From the NCBI GenBank assembly GCA_000715855.1, contig KL571407.1, positions 6,709 to 12,333 of the forward strand: a stretch of DNA of 5,625 nt. The letters run 5' to 3'. The position numbers and the translations under genes are program-made. The stretch is from Actinoplanes liguriensis (lineage in GTDB: Bacteria; Actinomycetota; Actinomycetes; Mycobacteriales; Micromonosporaceae). How positions within the stretch are numbered: the stretch's first letter is position 1; every line of letters begins with the position of its first letter. Shown here one piece after another: positions 5,618-5,625 of this stretch. The notes under the pieces are model-generated. The model was given only the letters and a program-made list of their open reading frames with translations. It had not been told where the DNA came from and did not search any database.

Positions 5618-5625
5618 GCCTGTCT

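Noticed and set aside
1..5625. CRISPR array, tRNA or rRNA
   Set aside because: No regularly spaced repeats, no cloverleaf-like segment with a TTC-type T-loop, and no rRNA-like sequence were seen on either strand.

Overview
The window is GC-rich DNA with strong G/C preference at third codon positions, GTG starts and tight gene packing. This fits a soil actinomycete (for example Streptomyces or the Micromonosporaceae), though the genus cannot be read from the sequence. The content is part of a phosphonate (C-P bond) natural-product gene cluster.

Layout. At the left edge, on the minus strand, is the 5' part of an SbnB-like member of the ornithine cyclodeaminase/mu-crystallin family. Its frame is broken near 225-236, where a 5-bp unit is tandemly repeated, and it runs off the window. 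A 627-base intergenic stretch follows (782-1408). Its 1081-1320 portion is only about 50% G+C and carries a short palindrome and a 10-bp inverted repeat; it probably holds the divergent promoters. Rightward come four genes on the plus strand: a TauD/TfdA-type Fe(II)/2-oxoglutarate dioxygenase (1409-2281), phosphoenolpyruvate mutase pepM (2336-3193), phosphonopyruvate decarboxylase ppd (3190-4296, overlapping pepM by 4 bases), and a class III PLP aminotransferase (4337-5617).

Pathway logic. PepM converts phosphoenolpyruvate to phosphonopyruvate. Ppd drives this unfavourable step by decarboxylating it to phosphonoacetaldehyde. The aminotransferase could make 2-aminoethylphosphonate or act on a later intermediate. 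The dioxygenase is a likely tailoring oxidase. The SbnB-like enzyme suggests a 2,3-diaminopropionate (or related amino acid) building block, which would make a phosphonopeptide or amino-acid conjugate plausible. The PepM and Ppd assignments are firm; the final product is inference.

Data-quality warning. A 16-base exact match to the Tn5/Nextera transposon mosaic end lies at 4256-4271, inside the last codons of ppd, and the window ends in CTGTCT, the first six bases of the same element in reverse complement. The C-terminus of ppd, the ppd-aminotransferase junction and possibly the frameshift in the SbnB-like gene may therefore be sequencing or assembly artefacts rather than biology.
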